Below are positions 1-7,585 of a DNA stretch of 15,312 nucleotides, one piece after another; position 1 is the stretch's first letter, and every line of letters begins with the position of its first letter. Below the pieces are notes generated by a model. The model was not told the DNA's origin. It did no database searches and saw only the letters and a list, made by a program, of their open reading frames with translations. Both the position numbers and the translations under genes were made by a program. The stretch is from an uncultured Collinsella sp. (GTDB lineage Bacteria; Actinomycetota; Coriobacteriia; Coriobacteriales; Coriobacteriaceae): contig CATYDM010000048.1 of the NCBI GenBank assembly GCA_958405195.1, positions 1 to 15,312 of the forward strand, read 5' to 3'.

Positions 1-90
1 GAACCTCCAGTCCGGACCGCTTCACGGTCCAACTTTCTGTCCGCACCCCCAACAGTCCCTATTTCACCGCAACTTAGGGAGGCGTTGGGG

Positions 91-2844
91 CTAGTCTTTC
101 TTTACGGGCTTATTCTTCTTGCTGGGCATCGATACCTTGATGCCCTGGGCCGATTTGGTCACGCGGGAGCGCTTGGCACCGGCGCCCTTCTTTTTCTTGG
201 GCTGGGCCTGGGCCACGCCCTCGAGTGCGCGGGCCTCGGCCTCGCGAGCGGTGCGATCTTCGCGACGCTGCGCCATGTCGGCGGCAACGCGCTTGGCAAA
301 ACGTTCGGCCGTCGAACCCGTCGAGCTCACCTTGCCGCCACCGCGACCCAGGCGGACGCGCACACCGCGGCCAAAACCAGTTGCGGCATGACGACGACGC
401 GGCTTGAGCGAATCCATCATCGTGGCGAGCTTAAAAAACACCGAGCAGGTAAAGGCCACAATGACAGCCAAGATAACCATCTGGCCCATCGACAGGTTGG
501 CAATGGACAGCAGCTCTGGGAATCCGATAACGCCCACCAGGATGCCGGCGACTACAAACACAAAGAGCACCACACGTAAGGGCGTGAGAGGTTGCGAGAT
601 GAGCCAGATCAGGCTGACGCTCGCCGCACACGACGTAAGCAGGCACATCGTAGACAGTGTGAGCTGGCTAAAGCCAAACACGCGCGCCACAAAGATATCG
701 AGCGCCGCAGCCAAAATGACCGCAATCGACGCCGGCAGTGCACGCTTGAGTACGTTGGTCAAAAACGCACCCTTCACGCGAGCATTGTTGGGCTCCAGCC
801 CCAACACAAAGCCCGGCGCGCCGATGCAGAAGAAGTTGATGAGCGTCATCTGGATGGGCTCGAAGGGGTACGGCGGCAGCGCGATGCACAGCGCCGCCAG
901 GCCCATCGAGAACAGCGTCTTGGTCAGGAACAGCGAGGCCGAACGCTGCAGGTTGTTGATGGAGCGACGGCCCTCGGCCACCACGGCGGGCATCGAGGCA
1001 AAGTCGTTGTCGACGAGTACGATCTCGGCCACGTTGCGCGCGGCATCGGAGCCGGCCGCCATGGCAACGGAGCAGTCGGCCTCCTTGAGAGCCAGCACGT
1101 CGTTGACGCCGTCGCCCGTCATGGCCACGGTGTGCTCGCGGCGCTTGAGCGCCTGCACGAGCTCGCGCTTCTGCTGCGGGGTCACACGACCAAAGACATG
1201 GTAGCGATCCACTGCGGCATCGAGCTTGGCCGGCGTATCGAGCGTCGTGGCGTCCACATAAGCGTCCGCCCCCGGCACGCCCACCACGCGCGCGATCGAT
1301 GACACCGTACGCGGGTCATCACCACTAATCACGTTGAGGGTCACGTCCTGCTCGTTAAAGTAGCCGATGGTCTCGGCCGCCGAGGTACGAATCTCGTCGC
1401 GGATGGTCACAAAGCCCACGGGCTCGGCCTCGCCCACCATATCGCCATCGGGCGTAAAGCCGTCCACGCGCGCCACCACGAGCACGCGGCAGGTATCGGC
1501 AAGCTCGGCGACACGGTTCTCGACCTGCGAAAACACACGCTCCGAAAGCACAAACTGCGCGGCGCCCATCACATAGGAGCCCTGCGCAAACGACGCGCCG
1601 CTCCATTTTTTGGAGGACGAGAACGGAATGACCGACAGCGGCTCGGACACCTCGACCGGGCGATCGGCGTAATAGTTGAGCAGCGCCTGGCAGGTCTCGT
1701 TGGCATCGGCCGAAGTCGCACGCGCCACGTTAGCCAGCGCAAAATCGAGCACCGTGGTATCGACGGGAACAGCCGCTTCGTCCGAGCCGGCGCCAAGGCT
1801 CACGCCCTCAACCGGCAGCGGATACGTACCCTCGACCTCCATGCGGCCCGACGTGATGGTGCCCGTCTTGTCCAGGCACAGCACGTCGACGCGAGCGAGC
1901 GTCTCGATGCAGTAGAGATGCTGTGCCAGCACCTTGCGGCGAGCCAGGCGCACCGTGGCGATGGCGAGCACCGACGAGGTCAGCAGCACCAGGCCTTGCG
2001 GGATCATGCCCAGCAGGGCGCCCACCGTGGACAGCAGCGCCGACGAAGGCACATGACCAGCCAACAGCTCGGAGAAGCACCACGAAAGCGCGCTATCGCC
2101 CGGGGTTCCCGCGGCATCCCACAGCTCGCTCACACTTGAGGCAAACAACGCCAAACCGAGCGGAATCATGATGATGCTCGCAAAGCGCACAATGGCATTA
2201 AGCGCATTCATGATCTCGGAATTAACCTTTTTGACGTACTTGGCCTCGTTATTAATTTTGGCCACGTAGTTGTCGGCGCCGACATGGATCACGCGGGCGC
2301 GCAGCAGGCCCGAGTCGATAAAGCTGCCGCTCATGAGCTCGGAACCGGGCTGTTTCTTAATAAGGTCGCTCTCGCCCGTCAGCAGACTCTCGTTCACGAG
2401 CGCCTCGCCCGAAACCACCACGGCGTCGGCGGGAATCTGGTCGCCGCGCCCCAGGCGGATGATGTCGTCGAGCACGATCTGGTCCAGGTCGAGCTCCACC
2501 TCGGCGCCGTCGCGCACCGCGATGGCCTTCTTGGAGGTCAGCAACGTGAGCTTATCGACCATCTTCTTGGAACGCATGGACTGGATGACGCCAATAGCGG
2601 TATTGAGGAACACCACGAACAGGAACGTCAGATTCTTAAACGAACCGGTCAAAATGACCAGGAACGCCAAGATCACGTTGATCAAATTGAACAGCGTGCA
2701 GAGGTTCTCGATGATGAGCTCTTTGACCGACTTGGTCTTGGGCTCCATGTTGCGGTTGATCTTACCGGCGGCGATGCGCTCCTCGACCTCGGCGGTCGAG
2801 AGTCCGCGCTCGATATCCGTTGCTGCCATACCACGTCCCATCAC
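91..2844 (-). CDS. CtpE-like HAD-IC family P-type cation-transporting ATPase with basic C-terminal tail
   Basis: Membrane pump that uses ATP, through an aspartyl-phosphate intermediate, to move a cation across the cytoplasmic membrane. Seen: the actuator motif TGES at residues 156-159, the phosphorylation motif DKTGT with Asp325, the hinge motif GDGVND at 577-582, an intramembrane IPQGL segment before the P domain, and hydrophobic segments near the N-terminus, around 215-300 and at about 660-810. The layout and the M4-type segment resemble actinobacterial CtpE, for which calcium transport has been reported; the ion here is not proven. Residues 814-917 form a Lys/Arg-rich, low-complexity cytoplasmic tail beyond the usual end of the family. 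The start is uncertain: GTG at 2844, ATG at 2841 and ATG at 2829 are in frame, and none has a clear ribosome binding site. The gene lies directly downstream of the tRNA-Arg terminator. Family call firm, substrate call weak. Confidence 0.9.
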   Translation of the reverse strand: MMGRGMAATDIERGLSTAEVEERIAAGKINRNMEPKTKSVKELIIENLCTLFNLINVILAFLVILTGSFKNLTFLFVVFLNTAIGVIQSMRSKKMVDKLTLLTSKKAIAVRDGAEVELDLDQIVLDDIIRLGRGDQIPADAVVVSGEALVNESLLTGESDLIKKQPGSELMSGSFIDSGLLRARVIHVGADNYVAKINNEAKYVKKVNSEIMNALNAIVRFASIIMIPLGLALFASSVSELWDAAGTPGDSALSWCFSELLAGHVPSSALLSTVGALLGMIPQGLVLLTSSVLAIATVRLARRKVLAQHLYCIETLARVDVLCLDKTGTITSGRMEVEGTYPLPVEGVSLGAGSDEAAVPVDTTVLDFALANVARATSADANETCQALLNYYADRPVEVSEPLSVIPFSSSKKWSGASFAQGSYVMGAAQFVLSERVFSQVENRVAELADTCRVLVVARVDGFTPDGDMVGEAEPVGFVTIRDEIRTSAAETIGYFNEQDVTLNVISGDDPRTVSSIARVVGVPGADAYVDATTLDTPAKLDAAVDRYHVFGRVTPQQKRELVQALKRREHTVAMTGDGVNDVLALKEADCSVAMAAGSDAARNVAEIVLVDNDFASMPAVVAEGRRSINNLQRSASLFLTKTLFSMGLAALCIALPPYPFEPIQMTLINFFCIGAPGFVLGLEPNNARVKGAFLTNVLKRALPASIAVILAAALDIFVARVFGFSQLTLSTMCLLTSCAASVSLIWLISQPLTPLRVVLFVFVVAGILVGVIGFPELLSIANLSMGQMVILAVIVAFTCSVFFKLATMMDSLKPRRRHAATGFGRGVRVRLGRGGGKVSSTGSTAERFAKRVAADMAQRREDRTAREAEARALEGVAQAQPKKKKGAGAKRSRVTKSAQGIKVSMPSKKNKPVKKD

Positions 2845-2857
2845 GTCGCGTCGGTAT

Positions 2858-2894
2858 AAGAAAAACCGCCCGGACCATGCGAGGTTCGGACGGT
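2858..2894 (-). terminator. Intrinsic terminator of tRNA-Arg
   Basis: On the minus strand a 12-bp stem with one mismatch and one G-T pair (2894-2883 with 2876-2865) encloses a 6-nt loop and is followed by a T-rich tail, TTTTTCTT. It begins 11 nt after the tRNA CCA end. It ends only about 14 nt before the earliest ATPase start, so it separates the two transcripts. Confidence 0.85.
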
Positions 2895-2905
2895 CTTACG
2901 TTCGA

Positions 2906-2982
2906 TGGTGCCCCATGTTGGATTCGAACCAACGGCCTTCTGCTCCGGAGGCAGACGCTCTAATCCCCTGAGCTAATAGGGC
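2906..2982 (-). tRNA. tRNA-Arg (anticodon CCG)
   Basis: A complete cloverleaf can be folded by hand on the minus strand. The acceptor arms GCCCTAT and ATGGGGC pair over seven positions with one G-T pair. The D-arm is GCTC/GAGC, the anticodon stem is TCTGC/GCAGA with loop CTCCGGA, giving anticodon CCG, and the T-arm is GTTGG/CCAAC with loop TTCGAAT. The discriminator base is A and the CCA end is encoded. It decodes the arginine codon CGG. It has its own promoter and terminator on either side. Confidence 0.97.
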
Positions 2983-2993
2983 CAACGTTTGGC

Positions 2994-3036
2994 ATTATAC
3001 CCAAGTGCGCCACGGGCTATCAAAAAAAAAGAAAAA
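2994..3036 (-). promoter_or_regulatory. Promoter of tRNA-Arg with an A/T-rich upstream tract
   Basis: On the minus strand the -10 box TATAAT (2999-2994) lies 18 nt from a -35 box TTGATA (3023-3018). Directly upstream of the -35 is a T-rich tract (3036-3024), placed where an UP element would sit. The predicted start is about 5 nt before the mature tRNA 5' end. This is a strong near-consensus promoter, as expected for a stable RNA gene. Confidence 0.8.
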
Positions 3037-3075
3037 GCTTTGCAATTCCGTGGGAGACGAGGCGCAACGGCCCAC

Positions 3076-3108
3076 TTTAGAAGGCAAAAGCGAGTCAGAT
3101 AGTATAAA
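3076..3108 (+). promoter_or_regulatory. Possible weak promoter of the aromatic amino acid operon
   Basis: TATAAA at 3103-3108, or the overlapping TAGTAT at 3100-3105, could be a -10 box. The best -35 is TTTAGA at 3076-3081, which is 18 nt before TAGTAT. The match is modest. Transcription would start near 3112, just before the leader hairpin. A start further upstream is possible and would matter for the attenuation idea. Confidence 0.35.
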
Positions 3109-3126
3109 CTCACATGCACCATATAC

Positions 3127-3151
3127 ACGGCTCGCGATGCGGGCCGTTTTT
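3127..3151 (+). terminator. Terminator-like hairpin in the aroF leader (possible attenuator)
   Basis: A 9-bp stem (3127-3135 with 3139-3147, one G-T pair) closes a 3-nt GAT loop and runs straight into TTTTT (3147-3151). This is the form of an intrinsic terminator. It lies 33 nt before the aroF start and points in the direction of the operon, so it could cut off transcription of all eight genes. The segment 3067-3073 (ACGGCCC) is complementary to part of its right arm (3141-3147), offering a possible antiterminator pairing if transcription starts upstream of it. No T-box or Phe/Tyr-rich leader peptide is seen. Confidence 0.6.
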
Positions 3152-3184
3152 GCAAAAGTTATCCATCGAGGTGAGAGGCACACC

Positions 3185-4210
3185 ATGATTGCAATTTTAA
3201 AGCAGAGCGCCAGCGACGAGGCCGTCGGCCATATCGTCAGCTGGATTGAGAAAAAGGGCCTGAAGACCGATGTCTCGCGCGGCGAGAATGAGACCATCAT
3301 CGGCCTGGTGGGCGACACGACCAAGATCGACCCGTTCCTGCTCGAGTCCATGGACGTCGTCGAGCGCGTGCAGCGCGTCTCCGAGCCGTTCAAGCGTGCC
3401 AACCGCAAGTTCCACCCCGAGGACTCCGTCATCGACTGCGGCCACGGCGTCAAAATCGGCGGTGACCAGTTCCAGGTCATCGCCGGCCCCTGCTCCGTCG
3501 AGGGCGAGAACCTCATCCGCATCGCCCGCCGCGTGAAGGCCGCCGGCGCCACGATGCTGCGCGGCGGCGCCTACAAGCCCCGCACCTCCCCGTACGCCTA
3601 CCAGGGCATGGGTCCCGCCGGCCTGGACCTGCTGTGCGAGGCATCCGCCGAGCTCGACATGCCGATCGTCACCGAGATCATGGACCCACGCGACGTGCAG
3701 GTCTTCCTTGACAAGAAGATTGACGTCATGCAAATCGGCGCCCGCAACGCCCAGAACTTCCCCCTGCTCAAGGAGGTCGGCAAGACCCAGACCCCGATTC
3801 TGCTCAAGCGCGGCATGTCCGGCACGATCGACGAGCTGCTCATGGCCGCCGAGTACATCATGAGCGAGGGCAACGACAACGTTATCCTGTGCGAGCGCGG
3901 CATCCGCACCTTCGAGACCCGCACCCGCAACACCTTCGATCTCAACGCCGTGCCGGTGCTGCACCACCTGTCGCACCTGCCCGTCGTCGCCGACCCCAGC
4001 CACGCCACCGGTTACACCCGCTATGTTGAGCCCATGGCGCTCGCCGCGACTGCCTGCGGCGCCAACGGTCTGGAGATCGAGGTCCACGACGACCCGAGCC
4101 ACGCTTGGTCCGACGGTGCCCAGGCCCTCACCCCCGACCAGTTCGACGACACCATGTGCCGCATCCGCGCCATCCGCGAGGTCGTCTGCCAAGAGACCGT
4201 TCAGGAGTAG
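3185..4210 (+). CDS. aroF: 3-deoxy-7-phosphoheptulonate (DAHP) synthase, type I-beta with N-terminal regulatory domain
   Basis: First step of the shikimate pathway: condenses phosphoenolpyruvate and erythrose 4-phosphate to DAHP in the cytoplasm. The 341-residue protein has an N-terminal ferredoxin-like domain (about 1-70) followed by a TIM barrel with GPCSVE (101-106), KPRTSP (131-136), QIGARNAQNF, LLKRG, CERGIRTFE, DPSHATG and a late EVH segment. These hold the PEP- and metal-binding residues. Length and order match the Thermotoga maritima enzyme closely. In that enzyme the extra N-terminal domain mediates feedback inhibition by Tyr/Phe, so the same is likely here. The ATG at 3185 is chosen because homology begins there and a GAGGTGAGAGG purine run precedes it. 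The reading frame stays open further upstream, but that extension is Lys-rich and lacks family similarity. First gene of the operon; its end carries the RBS of tyrA. Confidence 0.96.
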   Translation: MIAILKQSASDEAVGHIVSWIEKKGLKTDVSRGENETIIGLVGDTTKIDPFLLESMDVVERVQRVSEPFKRANRKFHPEDSVIDCGHGVKIGGDQFQVIAGPCSVEGENLIRIARRVKAAGATMLRGGAYKPRTSPYAYQGMGPAGLDLLCEASAELDMPIVTEIMDPRDVQVFLDKKIDVMQIGARNAQNFPLLKEVGKTQTPILLKRGMSGTIDELLMAAEYIMSEGNDNVILCERGIRTFETRTRNTFDLNAVPVLHHLSHLPVVADPSHATGYTRYVEPMALAATACGANGLEIEVHDDPSHAWSDGAQALTPDQFDDTMCRIRAIREVVCQETVQE

Positions 4211-4213
4211 CCC

Positions 4214-5128
4214 ATGGGTACGGTGAGAAACGCACGCGTTAACCAGGGTGGCCCCAAGTGCGCCGGCATCGTGGGCCTGGGCCTCATCGGCGGCAGCTTT
4301 GCCCGCGGCTATGCGCAGGCGGGCGTCCGCGTGCTGGCTTGGGACCCCGATGACGACGTCATGACGGCGGCCAGCATGGGCACCGTTGCCGGCGAGCTCA
4401 ACGACGAGACGCTCGGTGAGTGCGACATCATCGTCCTGGCATGCTACCCCGAGGCCTGCATCGAGTGGCTCGAGACGCACGCCCAGGCACTCGCCGACGC
4501 CACCGACACCGAGGCCATCATGGGCCCCGTGGTGATCGACACCGTGGGCGTCAAGGGTATCGTGTGCGAGCGCGCCTTTGAGCTTGCCCGCGAGCACGGT
4601 TTTTACTTTGTGGGCGCGCACCCCATGGCGGGCACGCAGTTCTCGGGCTACGCGCATTCCCGCGCCGACCTGTTCCAGGACGCACCGCTCGTGCTCGTAC
4701 CGCCCGCAGTGGACGACGCACTTAAGCTGGAGCTTTTGGGCCAAGTGCGCGAGATGGTACGTCCCTTAGGCTTTGGCAAGTTCAGCGTAACGAGCGCTGC
4801 CGAGCACGACCGCGTCATCGCCTTTACAAGCCAGCTCGCGCACGTCGTCTCCAACGCCTATGTTAAGAGCCCGACCGCTCAGGTCCACCACGGCTTTTCG
4901 GCCGGTAGCTACCGCGATCTCACCCGCGTGGCGCACCTCAATCCGCAGATGTGGTCCGAGCTCATGATCGACGACGCCGATGCGCTCGCCTTCGAGATTG
5001 ACCATCTGATCGAATCGCTCGGCGCCTACAGCCGCGCCCTTAAGGACCGCGACCAGCGCTATCTGGAGAATCTCCTTGCCGAGGGCGACCGCATCAAGCG
5101 CGCGCTCGACGACGAGGCCTCCCACTAG
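4214..5128 (+). CDS. tyrA: Prephenate dehydrogenase
   Basis: Oxidatively decarboxylates prephenate to 4-hydroxyphenylpyruvate, the last step before transamination to tyrosine. The 304-residue protein starts with a Rossmann fold carrying GLGLIGGS (21-28) for NAD(P) binding. HPMAG begins at His136, the conserved catalytic-region histidine of the family. An all-helical dimerisation domain follows, with the HD..IAFTSQLAHVVSNA stretch typical of TyrA. There is no fused chorismate mutase and no C-terminal ACT domain, so tyrosine control probably acts through the DAHP synthase or is absent. The start ATG at 4214 lies 3 nt after aroF and uses an AGGAG inside the aroF end, implying translational coupling. 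Confidence 0.93.
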   Translation: MGTVRNARVNQGGPKCAGIVGLGLIGGSFARGYAQAGVRVLAWDPDDDVMTAASMGTVAGELNDETLGECDIIVLACYPEACIEWLETHAQALADATDTEAIMGPVVIDTVGVKGIVCERAFELAREHGFYFVGAHPMAGTQFSGYAHSRADLFQDAPLVLVPPAVDDALKLELLGQVREMVRPLGFGKFSVTSAAEHDRVIAFTSQLAHVVSNAYVKSPTAQVHHGFSAGSYRDLTRVAHLNPQMWSELMIDDADALAFEIDHLIESLGAYSRALKDRDQRYLENLLAEGDRIKRALDDEASH

Positions 5129-5164
5129 ACCACCTATCACGCCAGGTCGAAAGGACCGAAGCTT

Positions 5165-6271
5165 ATGGCGATTACCATCGATATCGACACCGCACGCCCC
5201 TACCAGGTGCATGTGGGCACGTTTTTGCTGGAGCAGGCAGGCCCGCTCGTACGCGCCACCGCCGGTGGCTCGCGCGCTGTCATCGTGACGGACACCAACG
5301 TAGGCCCCCTCTACCAGATGCCCGTTAAGCAGAGCCTGGAGGCCGCAGGCTACGAGGTGAGCATCTGCACCTTCGAGGCCGGCGAGGCCCATAAGCGTGC
5401 CGAGACCTACGTTGCCATCTTGGAGTTTGTGGCCGAGCACGAGCTTTCGCGCTCCGACGTGATCGTGGCGCTCGGCGGCGGCGTCGTGGGCGACGTGGCG
5501 GGCTTTGTGGCCGCCACCTACATGCGCGGCTGCAAGTTTGTGCAGATTCCCACAAGCCTGCTCGCCATGGTGGATTCGTCGGTCGGCGGCAAGACGGCCA
5601 TCGACCTGGCAGCTGGCAAGAACCTAGCCGGCGCCTTTTGGCAGCCGAGCGTGGTCATCGCCGACGTGGGGTGCCTGGCAACCCTTACGCCCGAACAGTT
5701 CGCCGACGGCTGCGGCGAGGTCGTCAAGCACGCCGTGATCGCCGACCCCGAGCTCTTCGCCGAGCTGGAGAAGACCCCGCTCACGCTTGAGCTGCTGAAC
5801 CGCGACGTGGCCCGTGTGGCAATCATCATCGCCCGTAATATCGACATCAAGCGCGCCGTGGTCGTTGCCGACGAGCGCGAAACCAATCAGCGCAAGCTCC
5901 TAAACTTTGGACACAGCGCGGGGCACGCCGTCGAAGCCTGCGAGCACTTTGAGCTCGGCCACGGCAACTGCGTGTCAATTGGCATGGGCATCATCACGCG
6001 TGCCGCAGCCCTGCATGGCATTTGCGACGCCGGGCTGCCCGATCGTATTGAGGAGCTCTGCGCCCGCCACGGCCTCAAGACCCGCTGCGACCTAGATGCC
6101 GATGCCGTCTTTACCGAGGCACTCCACGACAAAAAGCGCGCGGGCGACACCATCGACCTGGTAATTCCGCACGCCATTGGCCGTTGCAGCATCGACCGCA
6201 CGCCGCTTTCCACCTTCCACGATTTGATTGCCGAGGGCCTCGGCCAGAAGGGAGACGCATCCGCATGTTAG
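5165..6271 (+). CDS. aroB: 3-dehydroquinate synthase
   Basis: Second shikimate-pathway step: converts DAHP to 3-dehydroquinate, using NAD and a divalent metal. The 368-residue length is typical. Seen: GGGVVGD at 104-110 (NAD-binding loop), the PTSLLAMVDSSVGGKTAID stretch, GEVVKHAVI with the metal-binding Glu, LNFGHSAGHAVE and LGHGNCVS with the metal-binding histidines. AAGGA at 5151-5155 stands 9 nt before the ATG at 5165. It follows tyrA after 36 nt, and its last 7 nt overlap the start of aroA. Confidence 0.96.
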   Translation: MAITIDIDTARPYQVHVGTFLLEQAGPLVRATAGGSRAVIVTDTNVGPLYQMPVKQSLEAAGYEVSICTFEAGEAHKRAETYVAILEFVAEHELSRSDVIVALGGGVVGDVAGFVAATYMRGCKFVQIPTSLLAMVDSSVGGKTAIDLAAGKNLAGAFWQPSVVIADVGCLATLTPEQFADGCGEVVKHAVIADPELFAELEKTPLTLELLNRDVARVAIIIARNIDIKRAVVVADERETNQRKLLNFGHSAGHAVEACEHFELGHGNCVSIGMGIITRAAALHGICDAGLPDRIEELCARHGLKTRCDLDADAVFTEALHDKKRAGDTIDLVIPHAIGRCSIDRTPLSTFHDLIAEGLGQKGDASAC

Positions 6272-7584
6272 CCCGCATCACCCCGTCCCCGCTCAAGGGC
6301 ACCGTTCCCGCCATCGCGTCCAAATCGATGGCGCATCGCCTCATCATCTGCGCCGCGCTCGCCAACGGCGAGACTCACGTGGCCTGCAACACCACCTGCG
6401 CCGATATCGAGGCCACGGTGCGCTGCCTCACGGCGCTCGGCGCCCGCATCGAGACCGTCGAGGACGGCTTCCAGGTCCACCCCACCATGAAGAGCATTGA
6501 ATTTGGCCTGCTTAAGGCCCTTGCCGGCGGCACGCTCGACTGCGGCGAGAGCGGCTCCACACTGCGCTTCATGCTGCCTGTCGCCTGCGCGCTGGGCGCG
6601 GAGGCCACCTTCGTGGGCCAGGGCCGCCTGGGCGCCCGCCCGCTCTCCCCGCTTTCGGACGAGATCATCGCCGCCGGTTGCGACCTGCAGGGCCTGGGCG
6701 GTTTTCCGCTCAAGACGAGCGGTCGCATGCGCCCGGGCACCTTTGTGCTTCCGGGCAACGTAAGCTCGCAGTATATCTCCGGCCTGCTGCTGGCAGCCCC
6801 GCTGCTGGCCCAGCCCTCCTGCGTGCAGGTGACCGGCCTTATCGAGAGCCGCCCCTATATCAACCTGACCATCCAGGCCATGAAGGCCTTTGGCGTCGAG
6901 GTCAACGTCGAGCGCATTCCCGCCAAGGACGGCCAGCCCGAGGTCACGAACTTCCGCGTGAACAGTGGCTCGTACCGCACGCCCGGTAGCGTAGCCGTCG
7001 AGGGCGACTGGTCCAACGCCGCCTTTTGGCTGTGCGCCGGCGCCATCGGCACCGACCCGATCACCGTGGAGGGCGTGTCGCTGAGCTCCGCGCAGGGCGA
7101 CCGCAACGTGCTCGCCGCGCTTTCGCGCTTTGGCGCCCGCATCGTGCGCTCCACGAACGCCGCCACCGTCCAGTCCGACAAGCTCGCCGGCTTTGAGATG
7201 AGCGCCCACGACATTCCGGACCTGGTGCCTGTTATCTCGGCCGTGGCATCGCTGGCCCAGGGCCGCACGTTCATCCGTGACTGTGCACGCCTGCGTATCA
7301 AGGAATCTGACCGTCTGGTCACCACCACCCGCGAGCTCACCGCGCTGGGCGCGCAGGTGCGCATCGCCGGTGACGACCTCATCATCAAGGGCGTCGATGC
7401 CCTTACCGGCGGCGAGGTCGATTCGCACAACGACCACCGCATCGCCATGATGGCCGCCATCGCCGCGAGTCGCGCCACCGGCGAGGTCGTGATCCACGGC
7501 GCCGAGGCCGTCAACAAGTCCTATCCCGATTTCTTCGACCACTACCGCCTGTTGGGCGGCAAGGTCACGCTCGAGGAGGAATAG
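6265..7584 (+). CDS. aroA: 3-phosphoshikimate 1-carboxyvinyltransferase (EPSP synthase)
   Basis: Sixth pathway step: transfers the enolpyruvyl group of PEP to shikimate 3-phosphate. The 439-residue protein shows the two-lobed family pattern: K20-S21 with R25 near the N-terminus, GESGSTLRF from 94, RPLSPLSDEI, SSQYISGLLLAAPLL, RIKESDRL and NDHRIAMM. The frame is open upstream, but the ATG at 6265 is chosen because family homology (the MLARITP start) begins there. It lies 7 nt inside the aroB end and is preceded by AGAAGGGA. The motif that reads LGNAGTAMRP in the E. coli enzyme is here GESGSTLRF, so Phe replaces the Pro101 equivalent. This places it in the clostridial-like rather than the enterobacterial class. 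Stop and next start are 1 nt apart. Confidence 0.96.
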   Translation: MLARITPSPLKGTVPAIASKSMAHRLIICAALANGETHVACNTTCADIEATVRCLTALGARIETVEDGFQVHPTMKSIEFGLLKALAGGTLDCGESGSTLRFMLPVACALGAEATFVGQGRLGARPLSPLSDEIIAAGCDLQGLGGFPLKTSGRMRPGTFVLPGNVSSQYISGLLLAAPLLAQPSCVQVTGLIESRPYINLTIQAMKAFGVEVNVERIPAKDGQPEVTNFRVNSGSYRTPGSVAVEGDWSNAAFWLCAGAIGTDPITVEGVSLSSAQGDRNVLAALSRFGARIVRSTNAATVQSDKLAGFEMSAHDIPDLVPVISAVASLAQGRTFIRDCARLRIKESDRLVTTTRELTALGAQVRIAGDDLIIKGVDALTGGEVDSHNDHRIAMMAAIAASRATGEVVIHGAEAVNKSYPDFFDHYRLLGGKVTLEEE

Positions 7585-7585
7585 C

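Noticed and set aside
14..30. Hairpin GGACCG-loop-CGGTCC downstream of the ATPase as its terminator
   Set aside because: Only a 6-bp stem, about 60 nt from the stop and with no T-run in the gene direction. Too weak to annotate.
404..1204. Plus-strand open frame opposite the ATPase
   Set aside because: Antisense to the conserved P domain and transmembrane region; Ser/Thr/Arg-rich shadow composition.
3022..3036. A-rich run as a slippage site or terminator tail
   Set aside because: No stable hairpin lies in front of it on either strand. It is better explained as the upstream tract of the tRNA promoter.
3114..3188. 24-codon leader ORF before aroF as a classical attenuation peptide
   Set aside because: It has one Phe, no Tyr, no Trp and no RBS, so it is not listed as a gene. 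It is kept only as a possibility in the attenuation finding.
3197..4744. 515-codon open frame on the minus strand opposite aroF and tyrA
   Set aside because: It is antisense to two clear enzymes, is His/Gly/Val/Ala-rich as expected from mirrored high-GC codons, and has no family motif.
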